A stretch of 64,000 bases of DNA, taken from NCBI RefSeq assembly GCF_000746095.1, contig NZ_JQKP01000011.1, forward strand, positions 27,172-91,171. Reading direction: 5' to 3'. The notes under the pieces were generated by a model. The model ran no database searches, was not told the origin of the DNA, and worked only from the letters and a program-made list of their open reading frames with translations. Every line of letters begins with the position of its first letter. Position 1 is the stretch's first letter. Of this stretch, positions 10,005-18,715 are shown piece by piece. The stretch is from Ferriphaselus sp. R-1 (GTDB lineage Bacteria; Pseudomonadota; Gammaproteobacteria; Burkholderiales; Gallionellaceae). Both the position numbers and the translations under genes were made by a program.

Positions 10005-12009
10005 AGTTCAGCGTCAGCCACAGGGTACGACCAAACGTAGGGATCAGCGGTGCCATACTCAGATTGTTGCCCGCCACGAAGCTCTTACGATCAAACACGT
10101 TGGTCAGCCGCAGCTGCCCTGACCAGGCTCCGTGCGGCGTGCTCAGTGTCATGTCCACGATAGGCTCGGTCGGCAAGTGCCGTGCCACGCCATCCGCCCA
10201 GACGAACGAACGCGGCCCCGTCACCCTGGCCTCCCCGGCCAGCACCCACCCGCCGCCCACGGGCTGACTGGCCAACAGCTTGCTGCTCCAGTGGGGAGAG
10301 TTTTCAAACCGCTGATTAGCCGCGCCGCCCGCTGTCACGGTCTGCAGGGCAAGCGAGGCTGAGAGCTGGCCGCCATCCACGCCACGGCGGGTCACGGTGA
10401 CATCCCCTCCGCGCGCGTTCACCGGCCCGACATTCTGGTATTGCCACTGCAAGTTCGGCAGCGCGACCTGATTGATCAGGTTGAAAAGGTCATAGCGGAA
10501 CAAGGATGCGGCAATTTGGGTGTGATCGCTCAGCCAGCGCTCACCGACCAATTGGTAGGTGTGGATGTACTCCTGCTGCAAGGCCGGGTTGGCTAGCCAA
10601 CTCCCTCCCGTAGCATAGTTGGCTTCAAAATCGGTCGGGTTGCGATAGGCACTGCCGACCAATAGCTTGAGCGAGCTCCGCTGCTGCGGCTGCCAGATCA
10701 AGGCCAGGCGCGGACTGACTTTTCCGCCGAATTGGGAGTGATGGTCGTAACGCACGCCCAGATTGGCCAGCCAATCGGGCGCGAAGGCCCATTCATCCTG
10801 CAGATACAACCCCACGGTGCGCGAAGGGGTGTTGATGTTGAGCAGATAGCCGCCCTGGGCAGGTGGCAGATTCTGATTCGTCTGTCGTGCCAGCGACTCG
10901 TGCTGGAACTCGATACCGCTGACGAGCTTATGGCTATCGATGCCGGAATAGACCACATAGCCCTCGCCCGACCACCAGCGTGCATCGGCCTGGTCACGGT
11001 TGAGGTAATGCCCCATCACCGGGTCCAGAAACGGGTAATCGCCGGTATAGCTCATGCGGTTATAGGCGACATGCCCCTGGAACATCCAGTCGGCTGCCAG
11101 CTCGCGGTGCGTGCTCAGACTCACTCTTGACGAGGTATCTTCCAAGCGAAATGTCGGATCGTTGAACAACGTCTCGTAGAGCGGCGCGGAGGGGTGGTGA
11201 TCGCGGGTGCCGTGGATCACGGTCAGATCGGTGCCATCACCCTCCCAGCGGGCGAATACACGCGCCAGCCTGGTCTTGTCCAGCCCCACCGCGACACCGT
11301 TGGTCACGCCCACACCGTTCGGCAGGGTCAGGTAACCAGCCGGCGCGGAATACGCCACATCGCGGCCAGCCTTGTCGCCGACGGCCACCGCCAGCGACAC
11401 GCTACTGCCGTTCTCCAGCGTGTTCGAGACGTGGCCATTGGCGATGCGCCAGCCATCACTGGACGCAGAGACCGAGGCTCCCGTGCCTATCTGGGCTGCG
11501 CGCTTGGTAATGACATTGATGACCCCGAACAGGGCGTTCGCGCCATAGATGGAGGAGCCCGGCCCGGCCACGAATTCGACGCGCTCGACCATGGACAGAT
11601 CGACCGGGAACTCATCACCGACCAGGGCCTGTTCGTACACGGGATCATTCACGCGCTGGCCGTCGATCGCCAACAGGCAGCGGTTGTTGAAATCACGCGA
11701 ATTCTGGAAACCCCGTGTCCCGATGTGGTCATAGCCCCGGTCGGAGCCGAACAGCATGCCCGGCAGGCTGTTGAACAATTCAGCCAGGGTGCGCCAGCCA
11801 TGACGGCGGATGGCTTCGGCATCCACCACCAGTACCGAGGTCGGGGCACGTGATGCAGTTTGAGTGAACTTGGAGGCACTGCTGACTTCGTATTCGACCT
11901 GCAGCAGAGACTCCAACGGCAGGGCCAACAGATCCTCAGCCACGGCGGGATGCCCCATCAACATGACCCACATCCCGCCCATCCAGGCAACTGAGCTGAT
12001 TCGACTCAT
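9994..12009 (-). CDS. TonB-dependent receptor
   Basis: 671-residue outer-membrane receptor. A signal peptide ends near PAVAED. The plug domain follows (ASRAPTSVLVVDAEAIRRHGW, RGFQNSRDFNNRCLLAIDG, GPGSSIYGANALFGVINVIT), then a 22-strand-type barrel ending TFGRTLWLTLNYAD. The start at 12009 is preceded by GGGAGG; the longer frame to 12129 only overlaps the ABC gene. The substrate cannot be read from sequence. Its barrel is short and of the kind often found beside YfiR-like and GGDEF genes, and it overlaps the YfiR gene, so it may feed a ligand signal into that pair. Confidence 0.92.
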   Translation of the reverse strand: MSRISSVAWMGGMWVMLMGHPAVAEDLLALPLESLLQVEYEVSSASKFTQTASRAPTSVLVVDAEAIRRHGWRTLAELFNSLPGMLFGSDRGYDHIGTRGFQNSRDFNNRCLLAIDGQRVNDPVYEQALVGDEFPVDLSMVERVEFVAGPGSSIYGANALFGVINVITKRAAQIGTGASVSASSDGWRIANGHVSNTLENGSSVSLAVAVGDKAGRDVAYSAPAGYLTLPNGVGVTNGVAVGLDKTRLARVFARWEGDGTDLTVIHGTRDHHPSAPLYETLFNDPTFRLEDTSSRVSLSTHRELAADWMFQGHVAYNRMSYTGDYPFLDPVMGHYLNRDQADARWWSGEGYVVYSGIDSHKLVSGIEFQHESLARQTNQNLPPAQGGYLLNINTPSRTVGLYLQDEWAFAPDWLANLGVRYDHHSQFGGKVSPRLALIWQPQQRSSLKLLVGSAYRNPTDFEANYATGGSWLANPALQQEYIHTYQLVGERWLSDHTQIAASLFRYDLFNLINQVALPNLQWQYQNVGPVNARGGDVTVTRRGVDGGQLSASLALQTVTAGGAANQRFENSPHWSSKLLASQPVGGGWVLAGEARVTGPRSFVWADGVARHLPTEPIVDMTLSTPHGAWSGQLRLTNVFDRKSFVAGNNLSMAPLIPTFGRTLWLTLNYAD

Positions 12010-12061
12010 CCGTCCCTCCCCATGCAAGCTGATCCCTACCGCCGCTGTCACGCGCTCGATT

Positions 12062-13870
12062 CTATTCCTGCCGCACGACACTGTCTCCCGGTTCCGCATC
12101 CTGCTGCTGCAAGGCCCACATCTGCGCATAACGGCCTTGCTCCGCCAGCAGTTCGCGGTGGCTGCCGCGCTCGACGATACGCCCCTGATCCATCACCAGG
12201 ATCTGCTCGGCCTCGACCACGGTGGACAGCCGGTGGGCGATGACCAGCGTGGTGCGGTCACGGGCGATGGTGCGCAGCTCATCCTGAATGGCCCGCTCCG
12301 AATGCGAATCCAGCGCCGACGTGGCTTCGTCGAAGATCAGGATGGCCGGGTCTTTCAGGATGGCGCGGGCGATGGCGACGCGCTGCTTCTCGCCACCGGA
12401 GAGCTTCAGCCCGCGCTCGCCCACCACCGTGTCGTAGCCCTGCGGCAGAGCGTCGATGAAATCGTGGATATGCGCGGAACGCGCGGCGGCGATGACTTCG
12501 TCCCGCGTCGCGTCCGGACGGCCATAGGCGATGTTGTAGAGGATGCTGTCGTTGAACAGCACGGTATCCTGCGGCACGATGCCGATGGCGGCGCGCAGGC
12601 TTTGCTGGGTGATGCCACGGATGTCCTGACTGCTGATGGTGATCGCCCCGCCGGTCACGTCGTAGAAACGGAACAGCAGCCGTGACAGCGTGGATTTGCC
12701 CGCTCCGCTCGCTCCGACCACCGCCACGGTGTGCCCGGCGGGAATGTCGAAGCTCACGTCGAACAGGATCTGCCGCGCCGGATCGTAGCCGAAACTGACT
12801 CGTTCAAAACGGACGGCAGCCTTACCCAGCACCAGCGCGGGCGCACCCGGCACATCCTGGACCTCGCGGTTCTCGTCCAGCAGGCGGAACATCTTTTCCA
12901 TGTCGGCCAGCGCGTTCTTGATCTCGCGGTAGACGAAGCCGAGGAAGTGCAGCGGCATGTAAAGCTGGAGCATGAACACGTTGACCAGCACCAGATCGCC
13001 CACCGTCATACTGCCCTGCTGTACCTCGCGCGCCGCCATCAGCATCAGCACCGTGACACCGATGCCGATGATCAGGCTCTGTCCGGCGTTGAGCGCAGCC
13101 AGCGACACCTTGTCGCGCACCGCCGCCGTCTCCCAGCTCGCCATCTGGCGGTCGTAGCGCTCGGATTCGTAGCGCTCGTTGCCGAAATACTTCACCGTCT
13201 CATAGTTGAGCAAGCTGTCGATGGCGCGGGTGTTGGCCTGCGAATCCAGCTCGTTCATGGTGCGGCGCAAGTTCATGCGCCAGCCCGCCACTTTGACCGT
13301 GAACAGCACGTAAATCACCAGCGTGATGAAGGTGATCGCCGCATACCAGGGCGAGTATTTCTTCAGCAGGATGAGCGCCACCAGGAAGATTTCCAGAAAG
13401 GTGGGCAGGATGTTGAACAACAGAAAGGTGAGCAGGAAACTGATGCCGCGCGTGCCGCGTTCGATGTCGCGCGAAACCCCGCCGGTCTGCCGCTCCAGAT
13501 GGAAGCGCAGGCTCAGCGCGTGCAGATGCTCGAACACTTGCAGCGCGACACGGCGGATGGCGCGCTGCGTGACCTTGGCGAAAATGGCATCGCGCAGCTC
13601 GCCGAACAAGGTGCTGCCGAGGCGCAACACGCCGTAGCCGACGATCAGGGCGACCGGCACCACCAGCAAGGCCTGGCCCACGCTCATCGCATCGACGATC
13701 TCTTTCAGCGCCAGCGGCACCGCCACGTTGGCCAGTTTGGCCAATATCAGCAGAACGACCACCGCCACCAGTCGGCCACGGAATTCCGTCAGGTACGGCA
13801 ACATGGTGCGTATGGTCTGCCAGTCGCTGCGCGGCGACTGCGTATCGACAGAAGAATGGGAGGACGACAT
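12062..13870 (-). CDS. ATM1/HMT1-type ABC exporter (fused membrane and ATPase domains)
   Basis: 602-residue half-transporter expected to act as a homodimer in the inner membrane. Six helices lie within residues 30-320, with the ATM1-family signature NYETVKYFGNERYE near 225. The ATPase domain has Walker A GASGAGKS, signature LSGGEKQR, Walker B ILIFDEATSALD and the switch His in VIAHRLS. Relatives export glutathione or sulfur conjugates and heavy-metal complexes; the substrate here is unknown. It lies 52 nt upstream of the receptor gene on the same strand and could lead that operon. Confidence 0.93.
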   Translation of the reverse strand: MSSSHSSVDTQSPRSDWQTIRTMLPYLTEFRGRLVAVVVLLILAKLANVAVPLALKEIVDAMSVGQALLVVPVALIVGYGVLRLGSTLFGELRDAIFAKVTQRAIRRVALQVFEHLHALSLRFHLERQTGGVSRDIERGTRGISFLLTFLLFNILPTFLEIFLVALILLKKYSPWYAAITFITLVIYVLFTVKVAGWRMNLRRTMNELDSQANTRAIDSLLNYETVKYFGNERYESERYDRQMASWETAAVRDKVSLAALNAGQSLIIGIGVTVLMLMAAREVQQGSMTVGDLVLVNVFMLQLYMPLHFLGFVYREIKNALADMEKMFRLLDENREVQDVPGAPALVLGKAAVRFERVSFGYDPARQILFDVSFDIPAGHTVAVVGASGAGKSTLSRLLFRFYDVTGGAITISSQDIRGITQQSLRAAIGIVPQDTVLFNDSILYNIAYGRPDATRDEVIAAARSAHIHDFIDALPQGYDTVVGERGLKLSGGEKQRVAIARAILKDPAILIFDEATSALDSHSERAIQDELRTIARDRTTLVIAHRLSTVVEAEQILVMDQGRIVERGSHRELLAEQGRYAQMWALQQQDAEPGDSVVRQE

Positions 13871-13958
13871 GGATATGAACCTGAAGAACTGACGACCGAT
13901 TATACGGGAAGCCAGTCATCCCTCCCTGTGCGGCGGCTGAACAACAGTCGAAAAAAAT

Positions 13959-13987
13959 GGGGCATCCGAGAGGGAGGAGGATGCCCC
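13959..13987 (-). terminator. Intrinsic terminator (minus strand)
   Basis: A perfect 9-bp stem GGGGCATCC / GGATGCCCC with an 11-nt loop, followed on the minus strand by seven T residues after two bases. It would stop transcripts coming from the TPR/SDR/hemolysin-like operon before they reach the ABC exporter gene. Confidence 0.8.
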
Positions 13988-14006
13988 AAACCACAGGAGG
14001 AGAAGA

Positions 14007-14087
14007 ATGAAAGCAGCAAGTGTGTACCCGTTACTTTCAGTTATTTATAAAGCAATCGGCATGCCAGCCAGCCACATTACCGCGTGA
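14007..14087 (+). CDS. Possible 26-residue peptide
   Basis: An ATG with a near-perfect Shine-Dalgarno (AGGAGGAG about 4 nt upstream) opens a 26-codon frame, MKAASVYPLLSVIYKAIG followed by MPASHITA and a stop. The product has a short hydrophobic centre. It lies on the strand opposite the flanking operons and I see no convincing promoter. It could be a genuine small protein, a leader peptide, or the remnant start of a lost gene. Confidence 0.25.
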   Translation: MKAASVYPLLSVIYKAIGMPASHITA

Positions 14088-14267
14088 ATTTTCCGAAAGA
14101 ATAGTCCGGCCAGCCCTATCCACTTGTTTTCAATGGACTCAATGGCAACACGCACGGCAACTTTCCTCGTCCCGAGGCTGATTCAGGCAGGCTCTCCGCC
14201 TGTCGTCTTCCTTGCAGCGCTCCCCGATCCGGTGCATGAACATGCCAGCGGAGCGGGCCGCAGTGCG

Positions 14268-14897
14268 TCACTTCAGTTGGCTGAGCAAATCCTGGATCTC
14301 GGCGCGGCGACCGGCATCGGCATCTTCCCGACCGGGGCGCGCCGGAGCGGCTTGGGCACGCTTCAGGTATTCGATGGCTTTGGCCTTCTCCCCCTTCTCG
14401 ACCAGGAATTCGGCCATGAAGAAGTTCGGGTCGATGCCGTTGGGATTCACCTTGAGCGCGCGCTCAAGATAGCTGCGGGCCTTGGTGTGGTCACCGAAGG
14501 AGATGATGCGCGGCACCTTGTAGTACATGCTGCCCAGCGAGGTCAGCGCGGAACCGTCGAGGGCGTTGGGGTCGATCTTTTCTGCCGCCAGCAACAGGTC
14601 GCGCGCCGCCTTGGCGTTCTCCCCTGCCACCAGTTTGTTCTGGAACTTGGCATGGCTGCTGGTGATGATGCCTTCCCAGATCAAGGCCTCGACCCTGCCG
14701 GAGAACTTGGCCGTCACTTCATGCGACTTGGTTTGCAAGGCATCGAAGTAGGCCTCTTGCTGTTTCTCCGGAGTGCTGTAATAGCCTTTGGCCCAGCCGT
14801 GCTGCAAGTCAGCGATCGCATCCATCATGGCATCGGCCATGGCCCAGCCCGAGCTACCCATCAGGGTCGCAGCCAGTATCCAGCTTGAGACTCTCAT
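14268..14897 (-). CDS. Exported TPR protein, TatT-like
   Basis: 209 residues with a signal peptide (MRVSSWILAATLMGSSGWAMA). The C-terminal half carries TPR-like helices: SFGDHTKARSYLERALKVNP, then NPNGIDPNFFMAEFLVEKGE, then a final KAIEYLKRAQAAP. This arrangement resembles the TatT-type TPR proteins associated with TRAP transporters and related periplasmic or membrane-bound scaffolds. Last gene of the hemolysin-fold/ligase/oxidase/SDR operon, 27 nt after the SDR gene. A scaffold or cargo-binding role for that pathway is possible but not shown. Confidence 0.85.
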   Translation of the reverse strand: MRVSSWILAATLMGSSGWAMADAMMDAIADLQHGWAKGYYSTPEKQQEAYFDALQTKSHEVTAKFSGRVEALIWEGIITSSHAKFQNKLVAGENAKAARDLLLAAEKIDPNALDGSALTSLGSMYYKVPRIISFGDHTKARSYLERALKVNPNGIDPNFFMAEFLVEKGEKAKAIEYLKRAQAAPARPGREDADAGRRAEIQDLLSQLK

Positions 14898-14924
14898 CTA
14901 CAGTTCCTTTTTGAAGTGTACGTA

Positions 14925-15713
14925 TCATTCGTTGCGGGCGAACTCGCGTATCTGCGCGTTCTGCTTGCGCATGACACCATCCACCAGGCGCGGCAGTATA
15001 GCGTTGATACGCACGAATAGACACTCCGGAAAGCCGATGTAGTAGTCCTTGGCATCTTTTTCAATGGCGCGCAGGATGTTGGCGGCCACCACATCCGGCT
15101 CGTCCATGTTCATCTTCAGCGCCTCCGACATGCGGGCGGCTGCCCCGGCATTGATCGGGGTCTTGGTATAGCGCGGGGCGATGTAGGTCACATCCACACC
15201 GCTGCCTTCCAGCTCACGGCGCAAGGCTTCGGAGAAACCCCGCACGGCGAACTTGTTGGCCGAATAGGTGGTGAAGCAGGCGAAGGCGATGGAACCGAAG
15301 ATGGAGCCGATGTTGACGATGCGCCCCGAGCCGCGTGCCACCATCGCGGGCAGCAAAGCGCGGGTGAGCTGCATCGGCGCGATGACGTTCACCTGCCACA
15401 TGCGCTGCAGGTTGTCGGCGCTCTCGTTCTGGAACAGGCGGAAGCTCATGATGCCGGCCAGGTTGATGACCACGTCGATCTGGCCGGTGGCCTGCGCATC
15501 CGCCGCCAGCCGCTCGCCCGCACCGTCTTCCAGCAAATTGGTCGGCAGCGCGACAGCTTGCCCCCCGAGTTCGCCCAGCAGTGTATCGAGTGCGTCACCG
15601 GGACGGTCGGCCAGCAGCAGTTCGGCCCCCTGGCCAGCGAGTCTCAGGCAAACCAGACGACCGATGCCACCCGCCGCGCCGGTGACCAATATGCGCTTGC
15701 CTCGCAGGTTCAT
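14925..15713 (-). CDS. Short-chain dehydrogenase/reductase
   Basis: 262-residue NAD(P)-dependent oxidoreductase. Seen are TGAAGGIG (cofactor loop) at residue 11, the NLAG motif near 88, the catalytic Ser in NIGSIFG and YSANK with the catalytic Tyr and Lys near 150. The C-terminal 60 residues extend beyond the core with a hydrophobic, basic stretch (FVRINAILPRLVDGVMRK), which suggests membrane contact or a hydrophobic substrate. The ATG at 15713 overlaps the oxidase stop as ATGA, so it is preferred over longer in-frame starts inside the oxidase gene. Confidence 0.93.
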   Translation of the reverse strand: MNLRGKRILVTGAAGGIGRLVCLRLAGQGAELLLADRPGDALDTLLGELGGQAVALPTNLLEDGAGERLAADAQATGQIDVVINLAGIMSFRLFQNESADNLQRMWQVNVIAPMQLTRALLPAMVARGSGRIVNIGSIFGSIAFACFTTYSANKFAVRGFSEALRRELEGSGVDVTYIAPRYTKTPINAGAAARMSEALKMNMDEPDVVAANILRAIEKDAKDYYIGFPECLFVRINAILPRLVDGVMRKQNAQIREFARNE

Positions 15714-16363
15714 GCAGCAGGCTCCAGCGAACGGAAGATGTTGGCGTACAGATGGAAGAACACCTTGGCGCAATGGATCACGGCCTGCTTGTCCTCCTCT
15801 GCGGTCAGCCGGTTGACCACGCTCTCGAAGAAGTCGATGTGCTCCAGATCGAGCGAGCCATGGCTGGTGAGGTAACTGAACGCCGATTTCGGCAAGCCGA
15901 GCGCTTGCTCGATCTGACCGGCGGCGTGCGTGGCCAGCTGCACGCTGGTGCCTTCCAGCACGAACACCATGCCGAAGAAGCCGCAGGGATTGTTGCGCAT
16001 GATGGTGTCGTAGGCGTAGGAGACCATCAGCTCGGTGTGCATGTTGGGCTGGCTGCGCCGGGCCGCCTCGGCATCGCCGCCACAGGCCTTGATGTCGTTC
16101 AGTATCCATTCCTGATGACCGACCTCTTCCTCGATGTAGTGCGCCAGCGCTTCGCGTATCCACTCATGGCTCTCCGGCACACGCCCGCCGCAGGTCATCA
16201 GCAGAGGCGAGGTGTGTTTCACATGGTGATAGGCCTGGGTCAGGAAGGCGAGGTACTCGCCTAGGGTGACCTTACCCTGCAGGGCTCGACCGATGATGGG
16301 CACCGACAGCAGCGCATTGCGCTCGGCTATAGTGGCTTGCTGCAGTTCTTCATAAAAGCTCAT
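15710..16363 (-). CDS. Heme-oxygenase-like (TenA/UndA-type) metal oxidase
   Basis: 217-residue all-helical protein of the family annotated as iron-containing redox enzyme or TenA-like. Residues that match the metal ligands of heme-oxygenase-like diiron oxidases are visible: EEEVGHQEW (ExxH) near residue 80, Glu in FVLEGTS near 138, and the pattern HGSLDLEHIDFF near 168. This points to an O2-using Fe enzyme rather than thiaminase. UndA of this fold converts fatty acids to alkenes; the reaction here is unknown. ATGA overlaps tie it to the adenylating enzyme before it and the SDR after it. Confidence 0.82.
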   Translation of the reverse strand: MSFYEELQQATIAERNALLSVPIIGRALQGKVTLGEYLAFLTQAYHHVKHTSPLLMTCGGRVPESHEWIREALAHYIEEEVGHQEWILNDIKACGGDAEAARRSQPNMHTELMVSYAYDTIMRNNPCGFFGMVFVLEGTSVQLATHAAGQIEQALGLPKSAFSYLTSHGSLDLEHIDFFESVVNRLTAEEDKQAVIHCAKVFFHLYANIFRSLEPAA

Positions 16364-17862
16364 GCCTGGGTCTCCTTGTAAAGTTGATCGATGTTCTGGC
16401 TATAAAGTGACGCTATCTCCGCACGACGCAGTCGGCCATTGGTCGTGAGCAGGCCGTTCTGCGGAGTGAACGGCTCGGTCGCGAGCAGCCAGCACTTGAT
16501 CCTGGCATAGTCCGGCAACAGGGTATTGGCCGCCGCAACCGCCCCGGCCACGGATTGCGCGACATCCTGCCCCGGCAAGGGGCGCGGCACGATGACGGCC
16601 ACGTTCCACGGTCTGGCCTCACCGAATACCGCAGCTTGGGCGATGGCAGGCTGGATAGTCAGTTCGCGCTCCACCCATTCCGGCGCGACGTTGCGCCCGA
16701 ACGAGGTGATGAACATGTTCTTCTTGCGCCCAGTCAGATGCAGGTAGCCCTGCTCGTCCAGATAGCCGGTATCGCCGGTCGCCCACATGCCGTCGCTATC
16801 CGGCTGCTCCGGCAAGCCAAGGTAGCCCTCGAACACCGCACCGCCGACCCGGATCTCGCCATCCTCGGCGAATCTGACCTTGACGTGTGGCAAGGGTCTG
16901 CCGACGCTGCCGGGCACATTCGCCCCCGGCGTATTGACGGCGACCACCGAGGCACATTCCGACAGGCCGTAACCCTCGAACACGGGCACGCCCAGCCGCG
17001 CGGCGTTTTGCAGCAAGCTGGGCGAGACCGGCGCGCCGCCCACGGCGACGAAGCGCAGGTTGGCCGGTGCGGGTGCGCCCATGCCGATGGCGGCCGTCAG
17101 CGCATGCAGCATCTGCGGCACCATGATGGCGGTCGAGGCGCACTGTCTGTGCATGGCGCGCAGCATGACAGCGGTATCCAGCGCCGCTGCGCCGCTCAAT
17201 CCGACCTGTTGCAGCGGCAACACGCAGGCGGTCGCTCCGGCCAGTAACGGCACATAGATGCCTCCGATGTTCTCCAGCAAGGTGGGCAGCGGCAGCAGCC
17301 CCAGGTGGCGATCCTCCGGTACGGCTGCCGTCGCCTGACACAGCGATTGCGCAACGTTCTCCATCGCCATCCGGCTCAGGCACACGCCTTTCGGATTGCC
17401 GGTGGTGCCGGAAGTGTAGGTGATCTTGGCGGTGCGGGCAGGCACGCGCACGGTGCTGGCTTGCGTCAAACGCAGCAGGCTCAGGTTGCCTGCGTACGCA
17501 GCATCCACGCGTTCGACCTGGCCGGAAAGCAAGGTGGTGACTCGTTCCGGCTGATCGGTGAGGATAGCTTCCAGGCCACTGTCCCGGATCGCGTGCTGCA
17601 GCTGTTGCGGCGAAAAGAACGGCGGCAGCGGCACCAATAGTTGGTCGCCGAACAGTGCAGCCAGATCGGCCACCGCCCAATCGATGCCGTTATCCGCCAG
17701 CAGACCGAAGGCGTGCAGCCCGGTGCGGCTCAAACCGGAGCTGCATGCCTTCACCCGTTCGATCAATCCGGCGTAGCTCAACGCCTCATCCGCCCCCTGT
17801 AACGCGATCGCGTCCGGTCTGAGCCGGGCATGCTCGGAAACCGCCTGGAACACACGGCTCAT
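16360..17862 (-). CDS. AMP-dependent acyl-adenylating enzyme (acyl-CoA/ACP ligase-like)
   Basis: 500-residue ANL-family enzyme that would activate a carboxylic acid as an acyl-AMP. Seen are the P-loop YTSGTTGNPKG near residue 148, the GYGLSE motif near 295, WATGDTGYL near 358 and the hinge GRKKNMFITSFGRNVAPEW near 375. The C-terminal motif reads TTNGRLRR, where most relatives have NGK with the catalytic lysine, so the second half-reaction may be altered. The substrate is not evident; fatty acids are the default guess. It overlaps both neighbours by ATGA. Confidence 0.9.
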   Translation of the reverse strand: MSRVFQAVSEHARLRPDAIALQGADEALSYAGLIERVKACSSGLSRTGLHAFGLLADNGIDWAVADLAALFGDQLLVPLPPFFSPQQLQHAIRDSGLEAILTDQPERVTTLLSGQVERVDAAYAGNLSLLRLTQASTVRVPARTAKITYTSGTTGNPKGVCLSRMAMENVAQSLCQATAAVPEDRHLGLLPLPTLLENIGGIYVPLLAGATACVLPLQQVGLSGAAALDTAVMLRAMHRQCASTAIMVPQMLHALTAAIGMGAPAPANLRFVAVGGAPVSPSLLQNAARLGVPVFEGYGLSECASVVAVNTPGANVPGSVGRPLPHVKVRFAEDGEIRVGGAVFEGYLGLPEQPDSDGMWATGDTGYLDEQGYLHLTGRKKNMFITSFGRNVAPEWVERELTIQPAIAQAAVFGEARPWNVAVIVPRPLPGQDVAQSVAGAVAAANTLLPDYARIKCWLLATEPFTPQNGLLTTNGRLRRAEIASLYSQNIDQLYKETQA

Positions 17863-18626
17863 CGATCAACCTCCATGGAATCGACCCCAGTGACATCCGG
17901 GATCTCGAAATGAGTCTCAAGTTCGTGGAACACATGGCTGATGTTGCCTGCCATCACTGTCGGCTGGGTATCGTAATAACTGCCCCAGGCCGCACGCTGC
18001 TCGGGCCCCAACAGCGCCACGTCCGCCCGGGCCAGGGGTATCGGGCGCAACCCAAAGCGCCGGAGGCCGTTCTTCAGTTCGGCGGTGGCAGTGAACACCA
18101 CCCACTCATAACCTTCCCGATACAAATGCACGGTAAGTGCCACGATCAGCCAACGTACCGCCCCGGGATAAATCGCCGCCAGATTGCCGATCTCCACGAT
18201 GCGCGCGCGCGGAGGACGAGCACCCAGTTTTTGCTCCAGCACATCCTCGATCGGAGCGGCAAGATACGTCTCCAGGAACAGCGGCCCCTGCGCTGCGCTG
18301 CGTACCCCGAACACCGCCGTCAACTCCCCGCGCCGCGTCAGCAGCTCGAACAGTTGCGGCATGTAGCTGGTGACATTCGCCCCATAGGCTCGACTGAAGC
18401 AATCATGGATGAAGCGCTCGGCCACCACACGCGCCTCCCCCTTGCTTTCGCGGATCACGAACATCTGGGCAAGAAACTTCCTCAAGCAGTCCTTACTCTC
18501 GTCGAACTCGCCCAGCGTGCGCATGAACCGCGACAACGGAGCTTCCTCGATGGAAGGCGGTACACGCCGATCCAGCATCGCTGGGCAGGTGATAGAGGTG
18601 CTATGGGTGGTAGTAATTTCAGTCAT
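17859..18626 (-). CDS. Thermostable-hemolysin family protein with GNAT-like fold
   Basis: 255 residues. The region 65-215 matches the T-hemolysin family: FIHDCFSRAYGANVTSYMP, AVFGVRSAAQGPLFLETYLA, IVEIGNLAAIYPGAVRWL and a final FGLRPIPLARADVALL. Despite the name, this family has an acetyltransferase (GNAT)-like fold related to acyl-homoserine-lactone synthases, so an acyl-transfer role is more likely than cell lysis here. It has no signal peptide. It is the first gene of the coupled operon (ATGA overlap with the ligase) and starts 90 nt after pabB on the same strand. Confidence 0.85.
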   Translation of the reverse strand: MTEITTTHSTSITCPAMLDRRVPPSIEEAPLSRFMRTLGEFDESKDCLRKFLAQMFVIRESKGEARVVAERFIHDCFSRAYGANVTSYMPQLFELLTRRGELTAVFGVRSAAQGPLFLETYLAAPIEDVLEQKLGARPPRARIVEIGNLAAIYPGAVRWLIVALTVHLYREGYEWVVFTATAELKNGLRRFGLRPIPLARADVALLGPEQRAAWGSYYDTQPTVMAGNISHVFHELETHFEIPDVTGVDSMEVDR

Positions 18627-18715
18627 GGTCGTATGGGTAGAATTACTGATGTCATTATGACAGAAACTGGCGTTATGACCACAACGTTCGTCGCCAAGTT
18701 CCTGCCGTACATCAC

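Larger units (their letters stand above)
13871..14267. other. 397-nt gap between the ABC exporter gene and the TPR operon
   Basis: The gap holds one clear minus-strand terminator hairpin (13959-13987), a possible 26-codon plus-strand reading frame with a strong ribosome-binding site (14007-14087), and otherwise nothing I can assign. Any 3' extension of the TPR operon transcript would end at the hairpin, so the ABC gene needs its own promoter between 13958 and 13871. Confidence 0.6.

Noticed and set aside
12731..14050. 439-codon plus-strand frame opposite the ABC exporter
   Set aside because: Antisense shadow of a gene with intact ATPase motifs.
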